A stretch of DNA of 64,000 bases, from NCBI GenBank assembly GCA_029448655.1, contig JACCLO010000014.1, positions 372,001 through 436,000 of the forward strand, given 5' to 3'. The notes under the pieces were generated by a model. It ran no database searches. It was not told the origin of the DNA and saw only the letters and a program-made list of their open reading frames with translations. The position numbers and the translations under genes were made by a program. Below, one piece after another: positions 10,679 through 20,862 of this stretch. The stretch comes from Wolfiporia cocos. Lineage: Eukaryota > Basidiomycota > Agaricomycetes > Polyporales > Phaeolaceae. Within the stretch, counting starts at the first letter, position 1, and every line of letters starts with the position of its first letter.

Positions 10679-12294
10679 TCAAAATTTGGGGTTCACCACG
10701 GACAGTGACGAGATAATGTCCTGAGCGCGACTAAAGTACGAAATCATTGACACTGGGGTCATTCGCGATGCATTGTACAGCAGGCTCATATGCAGGCATT
10801 TGTCATACGTCCACATTTGAATCGCATCAATGAATTGATTTGGCTTGACACCCTGCGTCATTTTGGCGATATATAGTGCAGGCGCCGCAGCCTGTCCACC
10901 CTCTTCGGGCATCGTTGAGGAGGAAACAAACGGATAGTGCCTAGGTAACTCGCGATCAAGATCCCCGATGCTGCTCAGGTAGGGTACCGATGGCTTGCTT
11001 GCAACACGGCCCAAGAGATCCTCTGTCATGGTGGCACGGGCGAGTTGCACGAATTGCCAGAAATGCGGGGATTGTACGAATGCGCGTGTGTTGTCTCTGC
11101 ACTGCTTCGCGAGGGACCACAGTGTTTCCATCTTATGCGTGGCTGCATACGCAGAGGGTGGAGCAACAATGTATACCGGGAAGGTGATGATGCGCGCGGA
11201 TTGTTCCGACTCCAATTCCCTCGCTTCGGAGTCGGCTCTCGCCATCAGGTCGATCGCGTTGCCGAGGCAGAAGCCCTGGGGTCCGTTGGGTGAAATGGGC
11301 AACGGAGACTCCGAGTTTGCGTCCATCTCCATAGCCGCCAGCGCCATAGCCGCACAAGCGATATGGGTGATAGTAACGCCATGTGCGCTGCAGGCGGAGA
11401 GGATCCTCTTCGTATCTTCACGGGACCAGACTCGCAGATCTTCGCGGGGAATAGCGTCGTCCTTTGCTCCTGTCCCATCGGGTATACGCCCACCTCGTGG
11501 CTTGCGTCGAGATCACTCGTGAGCATGCTGCAGAAGACGAATATATTGTCACTCACGAGCGTCGACGCGTGTATCAACTTGTTATATGCGTCTTGAGCCT
11601 CCATCTGGGTATCCGATATTTGCATCTTGGGCAACCAATCTTCAAGGCTGTCTGGGATGCGCAGGGGCCGCTTCGGACCGGAGAAGTATCCCAAGAGATC
11701 TCCATGCGCACGGTCGACATCGACGAGTAATTCCAAGAATTGACGAACTACGCGCATTTGTCGACGTGCATCTGTTGTGAAGTGGGGTCCCTGCAGACCG
11801 AAGATGTACTGGCCCTCGGCGCTTCCAACACCCTTCATCCATATAGACCGTATAATCCCTTGTCGGATGTCCAACGTGTCTCGCGGGTCCACCCCTTCTG
11901 ACCAGCGCTTGCGTAGCGCGGCTACGGATTGGTCTCGAGCCCAGAATGTGCTGAACTCCACCATGTCCCTGGCCTCCTTCAGGGCATGTCGCTCGGTCAT
12001 GGGCGCCGCACATACATATGCTGGGACAGAGCCTACAAACGAGACATGACATGACAATAAAGGGTTGCGGATGCGCAATGCAGCTATTGCGAGGACGACG
12101 TGATCATCGTACACAGGTCGCGCGGAGGGACTATTAAAGGCGAGGATCACGTAGAGATCGGAGAAGCCTTGCATTCCGCGTGTGAAGACCTGCCGCAACT
12201 CTGACCCGGCTAACGGACGACTAGATGTAATTGTGGTTTCAGTTAGATCGCTGAAAGAGAGCGAAAGCTCGGGGGTCGTTGAAGCATTAGCCAT
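10679..12294 (-). CDS. CAT-like acyltransferase family protein, copy 1
   Basis: Putative acyl-transfer enzyme of the chloramphenicol-acetyltransferase-like fold, the group that includes alcohol acetyltransferases, BAHD and condensation domains. The substrate is unknown. Two exons, 12294-11557 and 11500-10679, join across a 56-nt intron (GTGAGT...GCAAG) to give 519 residues. The HxxxD signature is His171-Phe-Thr-Thr-Asp175. A later SSIGDLD stretch recalls the second half of this fold. Without splicing the frame appears broken, but all three copies in the window share the same splice sites and have exactly 738 + 822 coding bases. A TATA-like box (minus-strand TATAAG, around 12346-12351) lies about 55 bp upstream and is conserved in all copies. 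The family assignment rests on motif and pattern only. Confidence 0.7.
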
Positions 12295-12520
12295 ATCGAT
12301 CGTCCTGCTACGGAGAAATGTGGGATAGCAGGGCAGATGCCCACTTATACTTGATTGACTTGTACCTATTTTGTGCGGCCATAGACCGGCCGCGCTTGAG
12401 TCCGCAGGTGTCTGGGCCGCTTATATATAGCTCGAGGAATCCTGAACGCAGTCAGTTACGATCAATGATACTTTCCTTCTGTTATAATCATCAAATTCCT
12501 CCGCACCGTAACAAGTCGCT

Positions 12521-12994
12521 GTGCATTTTGACCACGCCCCTGTATGCAGACGGGAGCTGAACAGGACCGAATTCATTGAGCTTCTCCGCCGTGTAACAGG
12601 CGCAGATAGTGAGGCCATCGACCAGCTAAAATCGGAGGTGGATAGGTACGTCACCGGCCGAAACCTCGTCGAAGAGCTTGTGAAAGCTATAATCGATATA
12701 ATGCGGAAGTTTGCCTTGGAGACGATATCAATTGCGGCATTTAGTCTCGGCAGAGGCTCGATGAGCAGAGGCTCGATGAGCAGAGGCTCTGCCTCTCGTT
12801 AGGTAACTGTTAAAAGTCCGTGAAACTGGTCTCCGAAAGTCAACCGCGACAGGAGGTGCTGAAGTTCGTATCTATAGCCTGCATTGCTCAAAGTGAAATA
12901 GCCTGGAACCCACCGCCACCGAGCACCCGGGCTTAGGCAGGCTCGCGTTCATCGTCATCGTCTTGACTACAATGTGAATGTGGCGCAGAATATC
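12521..12994. repeat. Left piece of split 3' flank of tandem unit 2
   Basis: Homologous to 9281-10106. It carries a plus-strand frame of about 80 residues (FIELLRRVTGADSEAIDQLK then VEELVKAIIDIMRKFALETI) that is a fuller version of the fragment at 9300-9440, so both may be remnants of a small gene once lying between units. A perfect 15-bp run (aggctcgatgagcag) is tandemly repeated near 12751-12786. The piece stops at the 8-bp target duplication of the island and resumes at 46354. Confidence 0.6.
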
Positions 12995-13150
12995 TAGTGA
13001 TGTGCCAGGCCGGGCTTGAGCTTGAGGCCGGGGCCGGGGTCGGGCCGGGCCGGGCCGGGCTTTACAACACGGCCCAAGGCCTGGCTTGTATCTCAGGCCG
13101 AGCCGGGCCGAGCTGTTGAGCCCCGGCCTGGTGACCTTAATGGCTACAAT
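12995..13150 (+). repeat. Left GC-rich terminal inverted repeat
   Basis: Begins TAGTGATGTGCCAGGCC and continues through runs of CCGGG/GGCCC to about GGTGACCTTAATGGCT. It pairs in inverted orientation with 46195-46353. The two arms are alike at the ends and inner edge but have drifted within the GC-rich runs. Confidence 0.65.
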
Positions 13151-13178
13151 GTCCGGCAAACTACAATATAAGATTGTA

Positions 13179-13884
13179 GTAGAGTTTCAGTCAACTATCT
13201 TAATCTGCCAACTGCCCTTCGCTTAAGAAATCACAGTTGCAAGCTAGGTTTGCACGCAGATTAATCTGCTAGCTGCGGCAGATTAATCGACTGTGACAAT
13301 AAAATGGTACATCCAGGATTCGAACCAAGGACCTTAGCATGGATGAGAATAAGAGCATCGCAGCATAATTAGCCAACTGAGCCATAGTGACAACAGTTAC
13401 CATTGACCAATCAAAATATATATAACACAAATTTGACACACAATTTCCACAAATCATCAAGGCAACTAACTGCTACAACAAGCATAAAGAAATCAATGAT
13501 AGTGGTAGCTTGATTTGCCATGCCCGACCTGGAGCAATTCACAGTGGGAAAGTTGAATACACTGGAATCACAAGTCTTGAGAGGCAGATTCATTTGTATT
13601 TGTGTTATGGAAGATGTTACACTGTGAAAATGAAGTTTACAAAATACTCTAAAAGTGTGAAGATTCTAGTTGCACTGTAGCTCAATTGGCTAATGTATGC
13701 TGTGATGCTGTTGTTCTCATCTGTGCTAAGGTCCTTGGTTTGGCTCCTGGATGTACCATTTTATTGTCACAGTAGATTAATCTGTTGCAGCTAGCAGATT
13801 AATCTGTGTGCAAACCTAGCTCGCAACTGCGATTTCTTAAGCGAAGGGCAGTTGGCAGATTAAGATAATTGACTGAAGTCCCTC
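13179..13884. mobile_element. Palindromic (fold-back) element with tRNA-like arms
   Basis: A 706-bp element whose two ends are inverted copies of about 200 bp (13186-13400 and 13665-13878). It is flanked by GATTGTA at 13172-13178 and 13885-13891, a likely 7-bp target duplication. Each arm contains a tRNA-like segment. On the minus strand at about 13310-13395 there is an A-box-like TGGCTCAGTTGG, a perfect B box GGTTCGAATCC, and a CCA end. The right arm has a degraded copy on the plus strand. The middle is AT rich with no gene. The acceptor stem does not pair properly, so I do not call a functional tRNA. Confidence 0.6.
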
Positions 13885-14381
13885 GATTGTACGAGATAGT
13901 ATGCTTACAGCTATTTCGGAAATTCATGACACAATGCATTTTTCTCGATCATGTCAACCAATAAGGAAGATACTATATAGGGTATGTGCACGTGGCTGTA
14001 GCGCACCGTAGCCTGTGCTTGTGTCTCAGCTCCGATATGGTCTGTCGACACATCACCCAATGCTTGCGCACTAATAGTCTCATCCCCAGCCCTTGCACAT
14101 GGCTGCTGCCGCTCGGGAGAACCCAAGCGGAGTGTGAAAAACTTATTGCAAGCAGCCACTGTACAAGGCCTGGTGGGTTTCAGCAGGGCGGGTGTAGGTG
14201 ACCCTGTCTTGTGACCGCGATGCTGGCACGTACAGTGCGATGCGGTGTGCGTATGCATCCTCACAATTGTACTTACGTGCTACCTGTATCGGGTCTGGTC
14301 TTTTTGATAGACTGTCATAATGTCCAACAAGTAAACTCACAGGAGTCTGTTCAATCACAACGTTAGCCTATTCACGGATAT

Positions 14382-14919
14382 TGTTACGGATCGAATATCC
14401 GTTCAGCTGAAATAACCAAGTCGAGTTACTCAGTGTGTTGAATAGCGCACTATTCGTCGGACTCCGCAGAGTCGAGCATCAATATACTAGCTGCAGGCTT
14501 TTATCGGTTCAAGCCCTTGAGAACGAGTATAAGATCCTTGTAATTCAACAAGGTCGAGCTGAGGAACTCGACCAGTATTTACAGCAGGGTTTTTATACTA
14601 CGATTCGGTAATCAGGGTCATAGTGTCCTTGGTACTGCTACCACTAAGTCCATAAGGCTAGTACGCTAAGACGACTAAGCTGAAACATTGCGGTTGAGTG
14701 CAACAGTGGCTGAAACATAGAAGCTATGTGGTTAAACACAAGATATCAGCTAGAACCTGATACGCTACGAGACTATGGGCATAGGGCTGTTGTACATGAA
14801 ACGAGGGTCGCTGGTTGAACAGGGGACCCTAAAAGTAAACGCGTGATAACGCGGTTGAACGCTAAGTCCTCTCTTCCAGTGAGGCGTTAAAGATATTCAG
14901 AATTGAACGGACCGTAACA
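14382..14919 (-). repeat. RE1 3' LTR (538 bp)
   Basis: Begins TGTTACGG and ends CCGTAACA. It matches 32385-32922 over its full length with about a dozen substitutions. The next 16 bases inward (14920-14935) form the polypurine tract on the minus strand (GTTAGGAGGGGGGTGA). Confidence 0.93.
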
Positions 14920-14964
14920 TCACCCCCCTCCTAACCCTTCATTGCCCTCGATGAAATCCAAGCA

Positions 14965-17900
14965 TCACGGCCACTCAAAGGGCCTCGGGGTCGGGGTCGT
15001 TATACCCTCGCCGATGTCCTGGCTGGGATACCCGACATGTGGGGCAGCGGTAATTGGGGCAGTCGAGGATCCAGTGATACGGGCTGCCGCAGCCCCAACA
15101 GGGCTCCGTTTGAGATGGTTGGGGCGGGGATCGAGCGGAGGGGACGTCACGGAGGTAATCACCTGATTCGTACTGCTGGTGGTGGTGGTGGACCCATATG
15201 CGCTCTCGGAGCCATCGGGATAGGCTGAGGAGGGGGTCGTTCCAGGTGTCGTGGCCCCGCTCGAACTCCTCCTGGCTGATGATCTCAACTGATGGAGATC
15301 GTCGACCAACTTCGTCGTTAGCTGGGGCAGTGGGTGGCGGGGTAGCAGGCCCAACACTGCTCGGCCCCTCTCGAACTGGGCATCGTTTGCGGCTTCGTGA
15401 ATAAGGAGCAGGGCCCTTTGGTTCTCCAGGTCGAGTTCCTGCGGTGGGGGTCTTATGGGGAGCGTCGTGAGATACCAGAGAGTGGTATTCCATAAAATCG
15501 TACGGTTCTGCAATTCGAGCCAGTTCATCGTCGTCGAGTAGCCAGGAGGGCATTGGAGGGAGGGGGCTTCGTTGGCGGGGTGAGCGACGCGGGCCCTCTT
15601 CCCGTTCGTTGAACTCCCTCCGGACTCGCGATGGCGTCGACGCCCCGAGATGGTTGATCCATTGTTCGATATTCTGTCCGAGTCGTTGCCTCTGCCAGAG
15701 GACCGTCCGTTCGAGTTGGACGAGTCGTTCAGTGACGTCCTGGCAGTCGTTGAAGACGGCGGTGAGCTCCTGTACGAGCTCAAATTGATCAGTCCACAGG
15801 GTCGAATGTCCTCCGGGGGGGACGTCGGACCTATGCCAGGTGAGCGCGTGACGAGTGCGGAGGTGGGCCTCATCCTGGTATCCCATCCGAATGGTGAGGG
15901 ATCGACACAGCATTGGGGCTCTGGGTCGGTTGAGCCCGCTGGGAGTAGGCTGAGGCGACGACATGTTACTTCCTCGGCTTGGCGGGTCTTGACTCCTCTT
16001 CGTCGGCTTTTGTAGTCCTCTAAGAGGTTGGGGGAATTCTTCAAGTTCACCGCGTCTTCCCAAGAGTCGTCAGCGGATGGGTAACCCTTCCAGTGGACCA
16101 GATACTGTTTCTTCCCCCAGTGTTGCCTTTGGTTCAGGATGGACTCGACTTCGTACTCGTCGTGTCCTTCGACCAGGTCCGGGGGTGGCTTCGTGTGATT
16201 GGGCCCGTGCACCCTTGTCTCATTGAATGGTTTCAGTAGTAAGGCATGGAAGACCGGGTGTATCTTCCACCGCGGTGGCAGAGCTAGTCTGTACGTGACT
16301 GCCCTGAGCTTCTCGGCAATGGTGAATGGCCCTTCCCTTTTTGGGGCGAGTTTTCGTGATTTGTATGGAAGATGGAGATTCTTGGCATCGAGCCACACCT
16401 TATCCCCTTTGTCAAATTTTGGCAAGTCGCGCAGGGTCCGTCCCGCCATTCGTTTCTGGGCTAATTCGTGTGTGGCGATAGCCTTCTCCCTTGCTTCCTT
16501 GATGCTTTTCAGTCTTTCTTTTGTGGCGGGCACCTGCACCAGACTGTCTTCTTCAGGCAGTCCCCGTGGGATGTATCCCATGATGGCTTCAGTGGGGGCT
16601 AAACCCCTTTCGGTCTTTCGTGTGTTATGGGCGAACTCTACGTCTGGGAGCCTGGCAACCCAGAGCCGCGGGTCGCTCATGCAATAGATGCGCAGGTAGA
16701 CTTCTATTTGTTGGTTCATCCGCTCGGTCTGCCCATCGGTTTGTGGGTGGTACACCGTGCTCAGGGCGGAGTCGATTCCTAGCAGCTTACAGAGGGCTTG
16801 GAAAAACCTCGAAGCAAACTGAGGTCCTCGGTCCGAGATGATCTTTTGGGGGAGGCCGTACTTCAAATAGATCTGCCGGTGGAATATGTCAGCGGCCCCT
16901 TCGCTGGTGATGGTCTTGTCACATGGGGTCAAGGATATTGCTTTGGACAACCCATGATCAACAATGACCATGATCGAGTCGTATTTCCCCACTCAAGGGA
17001 GGTCAGTGACGAAGTCCACTGAGCATTGTGAGAAGGGGAGTGCGTCTCTCTGGGTTGGGATCGGTTGCAGTGGTGCTTTCATCGGGTGTCGGTCGGGTTT
17101 CATTTGCTGACAGACTGTGCAGCCTTTGACATATTCGGTCACGGTTTTTTGCAGGTCGGGCCACCAGAAGTGCTCTTGCACTTTCAGGGTTGTTCCCCAA
17201 ATCCCGGGGTGGCCTGCCACGATTGGATCGTGGTACCTCGAGATAACGTCCTTTCTCAGGCTAGGGTCCCTTGGTACGTACATTCGCCCCTTATACAAGA
17301 GGACCCCTTCGCTGTACTGCCAGTCTTCCATTGATGTCCTTAAAGGAGGTCGCTCCCCTTGTTCGAGGGCGCGGAGTCCCTGTTCCGCGATTGAATCGAA
17401 GGGCTTCGCGATCTTGATCCGATCAATGATCGGGACTTCAATTGCGTGAATGAATAGGGTATCGGGCAGCATTTGGATGTCTTCGTTGTCATGTTCGGAG
17501 CTGTCTAAATTCATGAGGCGTGAGAGGGTGTCTGCCATTACCAGTTTCTTCCCTGGGACATGCTGCAGCCGGATGTCAAATTGGGATAGTAGCAGATGCC
17601 ATCTCGCCTGTCTCCGATTCAATCTCTGGGCGCTTCGCCAGTACGTAAGGTTCTGGTGATCACTCCTGATCAGGATCTGATGTGGACCTCCTTCTAGAAG
17701 GTGGCGCCATTCTTCCAGCGTGCGAACCACTCCTAGGAGTTCTCGATCGTAGATTTTGTAGTTTCGTTCTGCTGGAGTGAGGGATTGTGACAGGTAGCCT
17801 ACCGGTCACTCATTCCCGTTATCATCTTTTTGTTTGAGTACCGCTCCGAGGGCAAACTGCGAGGCGTCAGTTTCTAGGATGAAGGGTTTCTCCTTGTCGG

Positions 17901-19940
17901 GGAGGAGCAGTGCGGGGGCTGTTACGAATTTGTCTTTCAGGAATTCGAATGCCTCGTTTTCTCGCTCCGTCCACTTGAACCCTGTGCCTGTCGCGGTTTT
18001 TGTGAGGTCAATGAGTGGTCGTGCATGTGTAGAGTAGTGGTCGATGAATTTTCTGTAGAAATTTGCAAACCCCAAAAAGGAGCGGACCCCCTTGACGTTT
18101 CGTGGGGGTGGCCAGTCGCGGATTCCTTTGAGCTTGGCAGGGTCCATCTGGACTTGCCTGGGAGTGATCACGAGCCCAAGGAACTCCACCCTTTCTACTC
18201 CGAATGCACATTTTTCTGGTTTCACGAATAACTTTTCTTCGGCCAACTTGTGCAGGACTTGTCGTTCTCGCTTTCTATGGGTCACCTGGTCTGGAGAGAA
18301 GATGAGGATATTGTCCATGTAGACCAATACCCATCCTTCGGCGATTTTGTTCTTTAGTATCTCATTCATCATGGCCTGGAATGTTGCTGGCGAATTGCAC
18401 ATTCCAAAGAACATCACTGTTGGTTCGTAGAGGCCAGCGTTGGTCTTGAATGCGCCCTTCCATTGGTCGCCTTCTCGGATTCATACATTGTTATATCCTG
18501 CTCGCAGGTCCATTTTGGTGAACACCTTCGCCCCCCTTAGCTTCTCAATGAGTTCGGATATCAGAGGTAGGGGGTAAGCATTCTTAACCGTCCCTTCGTT
18601 GAGGTATCGGTAATCCTGGTAGGGCCTTAGCCCTCTGTCTTTCTTTGGGACGAAGAAGGCGGGGGAAGCCATGGGGGACTTCGATGGTCGGATGAACCCC
18701 TTGGCGAGGTTTTCTGTCAGGAATTCGTCCATGGCCTTTTGTTCTCTGGGGGACAGCGAGTATACCTTGCAATCTCGGGGTACGAAGTCAGGCTTTAGCT
18801 CGATAGCGTGGTCCCATGGTCTCGATGGGGGAAACGCGGTGGCTGCCTTCTTGCTGAAGACGTGTGCGAAGTCCTTCAGGTGTTCAGGGATGGTATCCTC
18901 TGTGGGTCCCCCCTTCCCTGCTTTGGAGAGCTCTTGGGACTTCGTCATCGCCTTGCGTATACGGGAGAGGGCTGCGCTTCTCTGTCGGAATCGTTTTAGG
19001 TCTTCGGTCCTAGGAGCAATCAGCTTCTTGGTTCGGACAAATCTCCGTAGTAGCTGGTATTCTTCATCTGAGATGGAGTCCTCTACCGGTTGTCGAGCAT
19101 CGGTAGAGCCGAAACCTCTGTCCCCTCTCTTTGTTTCATCGAGCTCCTCCACCTGGATTACTTCGGGAGTGAGGACTTGTTCGAATATTATTTGCGCGAT
19201 GCACATTCCGGGAATGATATGGTGGGGTGTCGTCAACTGGTTGAATAGGATGACTTGGACCTCTCCGCGATAGTCGGGATCGATTACTCCCACCCCGACC
19301 GTGAGCCCGTGTTTGAGCGTGAGGCCAGAGCGTGAGGCTATCCTTCCGTAAGATCCTTTCAGAATCTCCATCCGAACTCCGGTGGGGATTGCCTTCCACC
19401 CTCCAGGGGCGATTTCGGCATCCTTTGAAGCGTATAGGTCGTATCCGACGGCACCGTCGGTTCCCCGTGTTGGGAGCTTTCCTTCTGGGGCTACTGTCAT
19501 TTTGACGGTATCAAGTTGGATTACAGTGTCGGTTGTTCGGGCTTTTTCCGTTGGTTTGTTAGGGGTGATATCGATCTTCCCTGTCGCCCAATTGATGACG
19601 GGGCTTTCCCTTTTCAACCAATTGTATCCGAGGATCATTTCTTCTTTTCCAATGTTCCCTACGAGGAAGTGGACTTTGCGTTCCTTTCCTCTGTACTCGA
19701 TGGGGAGGAAGACTTCCCGGTCTACCTGTCCGTCCTTGTTGGTGGTCCCATCAACGTTTCGGGCGGTGATTGGGTTCTTTAGAGGTTGAGTCAGGATTTG
19801 ATGCCGAATGACTAGTTTTGAATGGATCAGGGAGGACATGGCTCCCGAGTCGATGAGGGCGTTTACTTTCACGGCTTTCTGCAGCTTCAAGGTTACGGGG
19901 ATAAACAGCGACCTGTCGCGTTCATACGAGGTAATTACAT
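14965..19940 (-). pseudogene. RE1 pol: protease-dUTPase-RT-RNase H-integrase-chromodomain
   Basis: One frame, interrupted by TGA at 18481-18483, 17806-17808 and 16993-16995, encodes an aspartic protease ([10 protein letters not shown]). A full dUTPase follows at about 19470-19090, with motifs GAVGYDLYAS, IASRSGL, VIDPDYRGEV, GMCIAQIIF and GDRGFGSTD. Reverse transcriptase comes next with YMDN in place of YMDD at about 18322-18310, then RNase H, a zinc-binding integrase with DRGPQF and DGQTERMNQ, and a chromodomain (YLVHWKGYPSADDSWED, about 16100-16040). The frame then runs on about 350 residues to 14965. All three stops replace Arg in the RE3 alignment, as CGA to TGA would. Pol lies in the -1 frame relative to gag, whose TAG is at 19980-19982. 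Confidence 0.9.
14975..15964 (-). CDS. RE1 third ORF, zinc-knuckle protein overlapping pol
   Basis: A 329-residue frame starting MSSPQ at 15964 that overlaps the C-terminal part of pol (which ends at 14965) in a different frame on the same strand. It is homologous to the RE3 frame 39052-37988. Shared features are RHALTWHR / RHALLWYR, WTDQFELVQELT / WTALFDITQDLT, a RRSPSV...EEFERG patch, and a C-terminal CCHC knuckle PCWGCGSPYHWILDCP. A second knuckle begins CPTC...QPGH but lacks the last Cys that RE3 keeps. The start is uncertain because the frame is open upstream to 16063. Function is unknown; a nucleic-acid-binding accessory protein is a reasonable guess. Confidence 0.65.
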   Translation of the reverse strand: MSSPQPTPSGLNRPRAPMLCRSLTIRMGYQDEAHLRTRHALTWHRSDVPPGGHSTLWTDQFELVQELTAVFNDCQDVTERLVQLERTVLWQRQRLGQNIEQWINHLGASTPSRVRREFNEREEGPRRSPRQRSPLPPMPSWLLDDDELARIAEPYDFMEYHSLVSHDAPHKTPTAGTRPGEPKGPAPYSRSRKRCPVREGPSSVGPATPPPTAPANDEVGRRSPSVEIISQEEFERGHDTWNDPLLSLSRWLRERIWVHHHHQQYESGDYLRDVPSARSPPQPSQTEPCWGCGSPYHWILDCPNYRCPTCRVSQPGHRRGYNDPDPEAL

Positions 19941-19979
19941 GGGCTGCGCTTTCGGGAGGTAAGACCGTGTGCTTGTTCC

Positions 19980-20124
19980 CTATTCGAAATCCTGGTCATC
20001 GAGAATTTGGGCAAGGAACGAGGGGTTCTTAGCTTTGAGAATTCGGATCGTGTGAACTGCTTCCTCTACTGCCGTGGCTCCATCATCCTCGTCCTTGGTG
20101 TCTTCCTCTTCCGTGAGAGCAGTG
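19980..20124 (-). pseudogene. RE1 gag, C-terminal piece
   Basis: The last part of RE1 gag, cut off from the rest by RE2. It reads TIRILKAKNPSFLAQILDDQ and ends at TAG 19982-19980, at the same place as the RE3 gag stop. The last five bases, 20120-20124 (CAGTG), are one copy of the RE2 target duplication. Confidence 0.8.
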
Positions 20125-20823
20125 TGACACAGACTAGACTGTGGGACTCACACTATAACCTAATAAGCGACTTGAAGGAGTTGCTGGAGGTTGGTGAGGA
20201 GACTAGTGGGCGCAAGCCGAGATGATATGTAACTGTGCGAATGCAGAGAACAAATCTAAGGCTTATCCGCAGTGATAGCCCTACTTATATACATGCTTTG
20301 TTTGGTTACCGGTAAGGGAGCCAAACATGAAGGTGGTCTGTGCGCAGACATAACTAATATGGTTAAGTCGTAAACTACAATAGACCATGTGCGCCGGTAA
20401 TGGCCGCACCAGTAAGATCGTTTGTTTGGACCGTAGGTCCATGTTGTGGAAGTGGCTGTAGCTACGTTAGTAAGCCATGCATGTGATTCTTATATACCGG
20501 TATCGGAATATGAGTAATCGTGAGGGCATTGGCATGTGATAACGAGCGGGCCGCTTATCCAATTGTACTGACATAGCCCGGTATCGGGATATGAGTAAGG
20601 CGCGTGACACCGGAGGTTAGTCCGCTGAGTCATTGACGCGTACGGGCGTATTATGTACGTGTTGTTATGACAGGTGGACGTATACCGCGTTGTGTACGTG
20701 TTGTTTGGTTGCGTGTACGTGTAGACGGGCGCTTAGCAGCGTAAACGTCTACAAGGTTGTAGAAATACCAGATAAATAGGTAAAAATACGGGAAAAATAG
20801 TGGCATGTCCCAAATCTGTGACA
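20125..20823 (-). repeat. RE2 3' LTR (699 bp)
   Basis: Starts TGACACAGACTAG and ends ATCTGTGACA. It matches 29422-30120 except CCGAG versus CAGAG near its start. The adjoining 20824-20838 reads on the minus strand as the purine tract CTGAAGAGGGGGTAA. Confidence 0.95.
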
Positions 20824-20862
20824 TTACCCCCTCTTCAGGTTTCATTGTCCCTAATGGAACGA

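Noticed and set aside
10679..12294. Acyltransferase copies as frameshifted pseudogenes
   Set aside because: Each copy can be joined by a short intron with conserved GTRAGT and GCAAG sites, giving equal coding length in all three.
13310..13395. A functional tRNA gene on the minus strand
   Set aside because: A and B boxes and CCA are present, but the acceptor stem does not pair and the segment lies in the arm of a fold-back element, so it is only tRNA-like.
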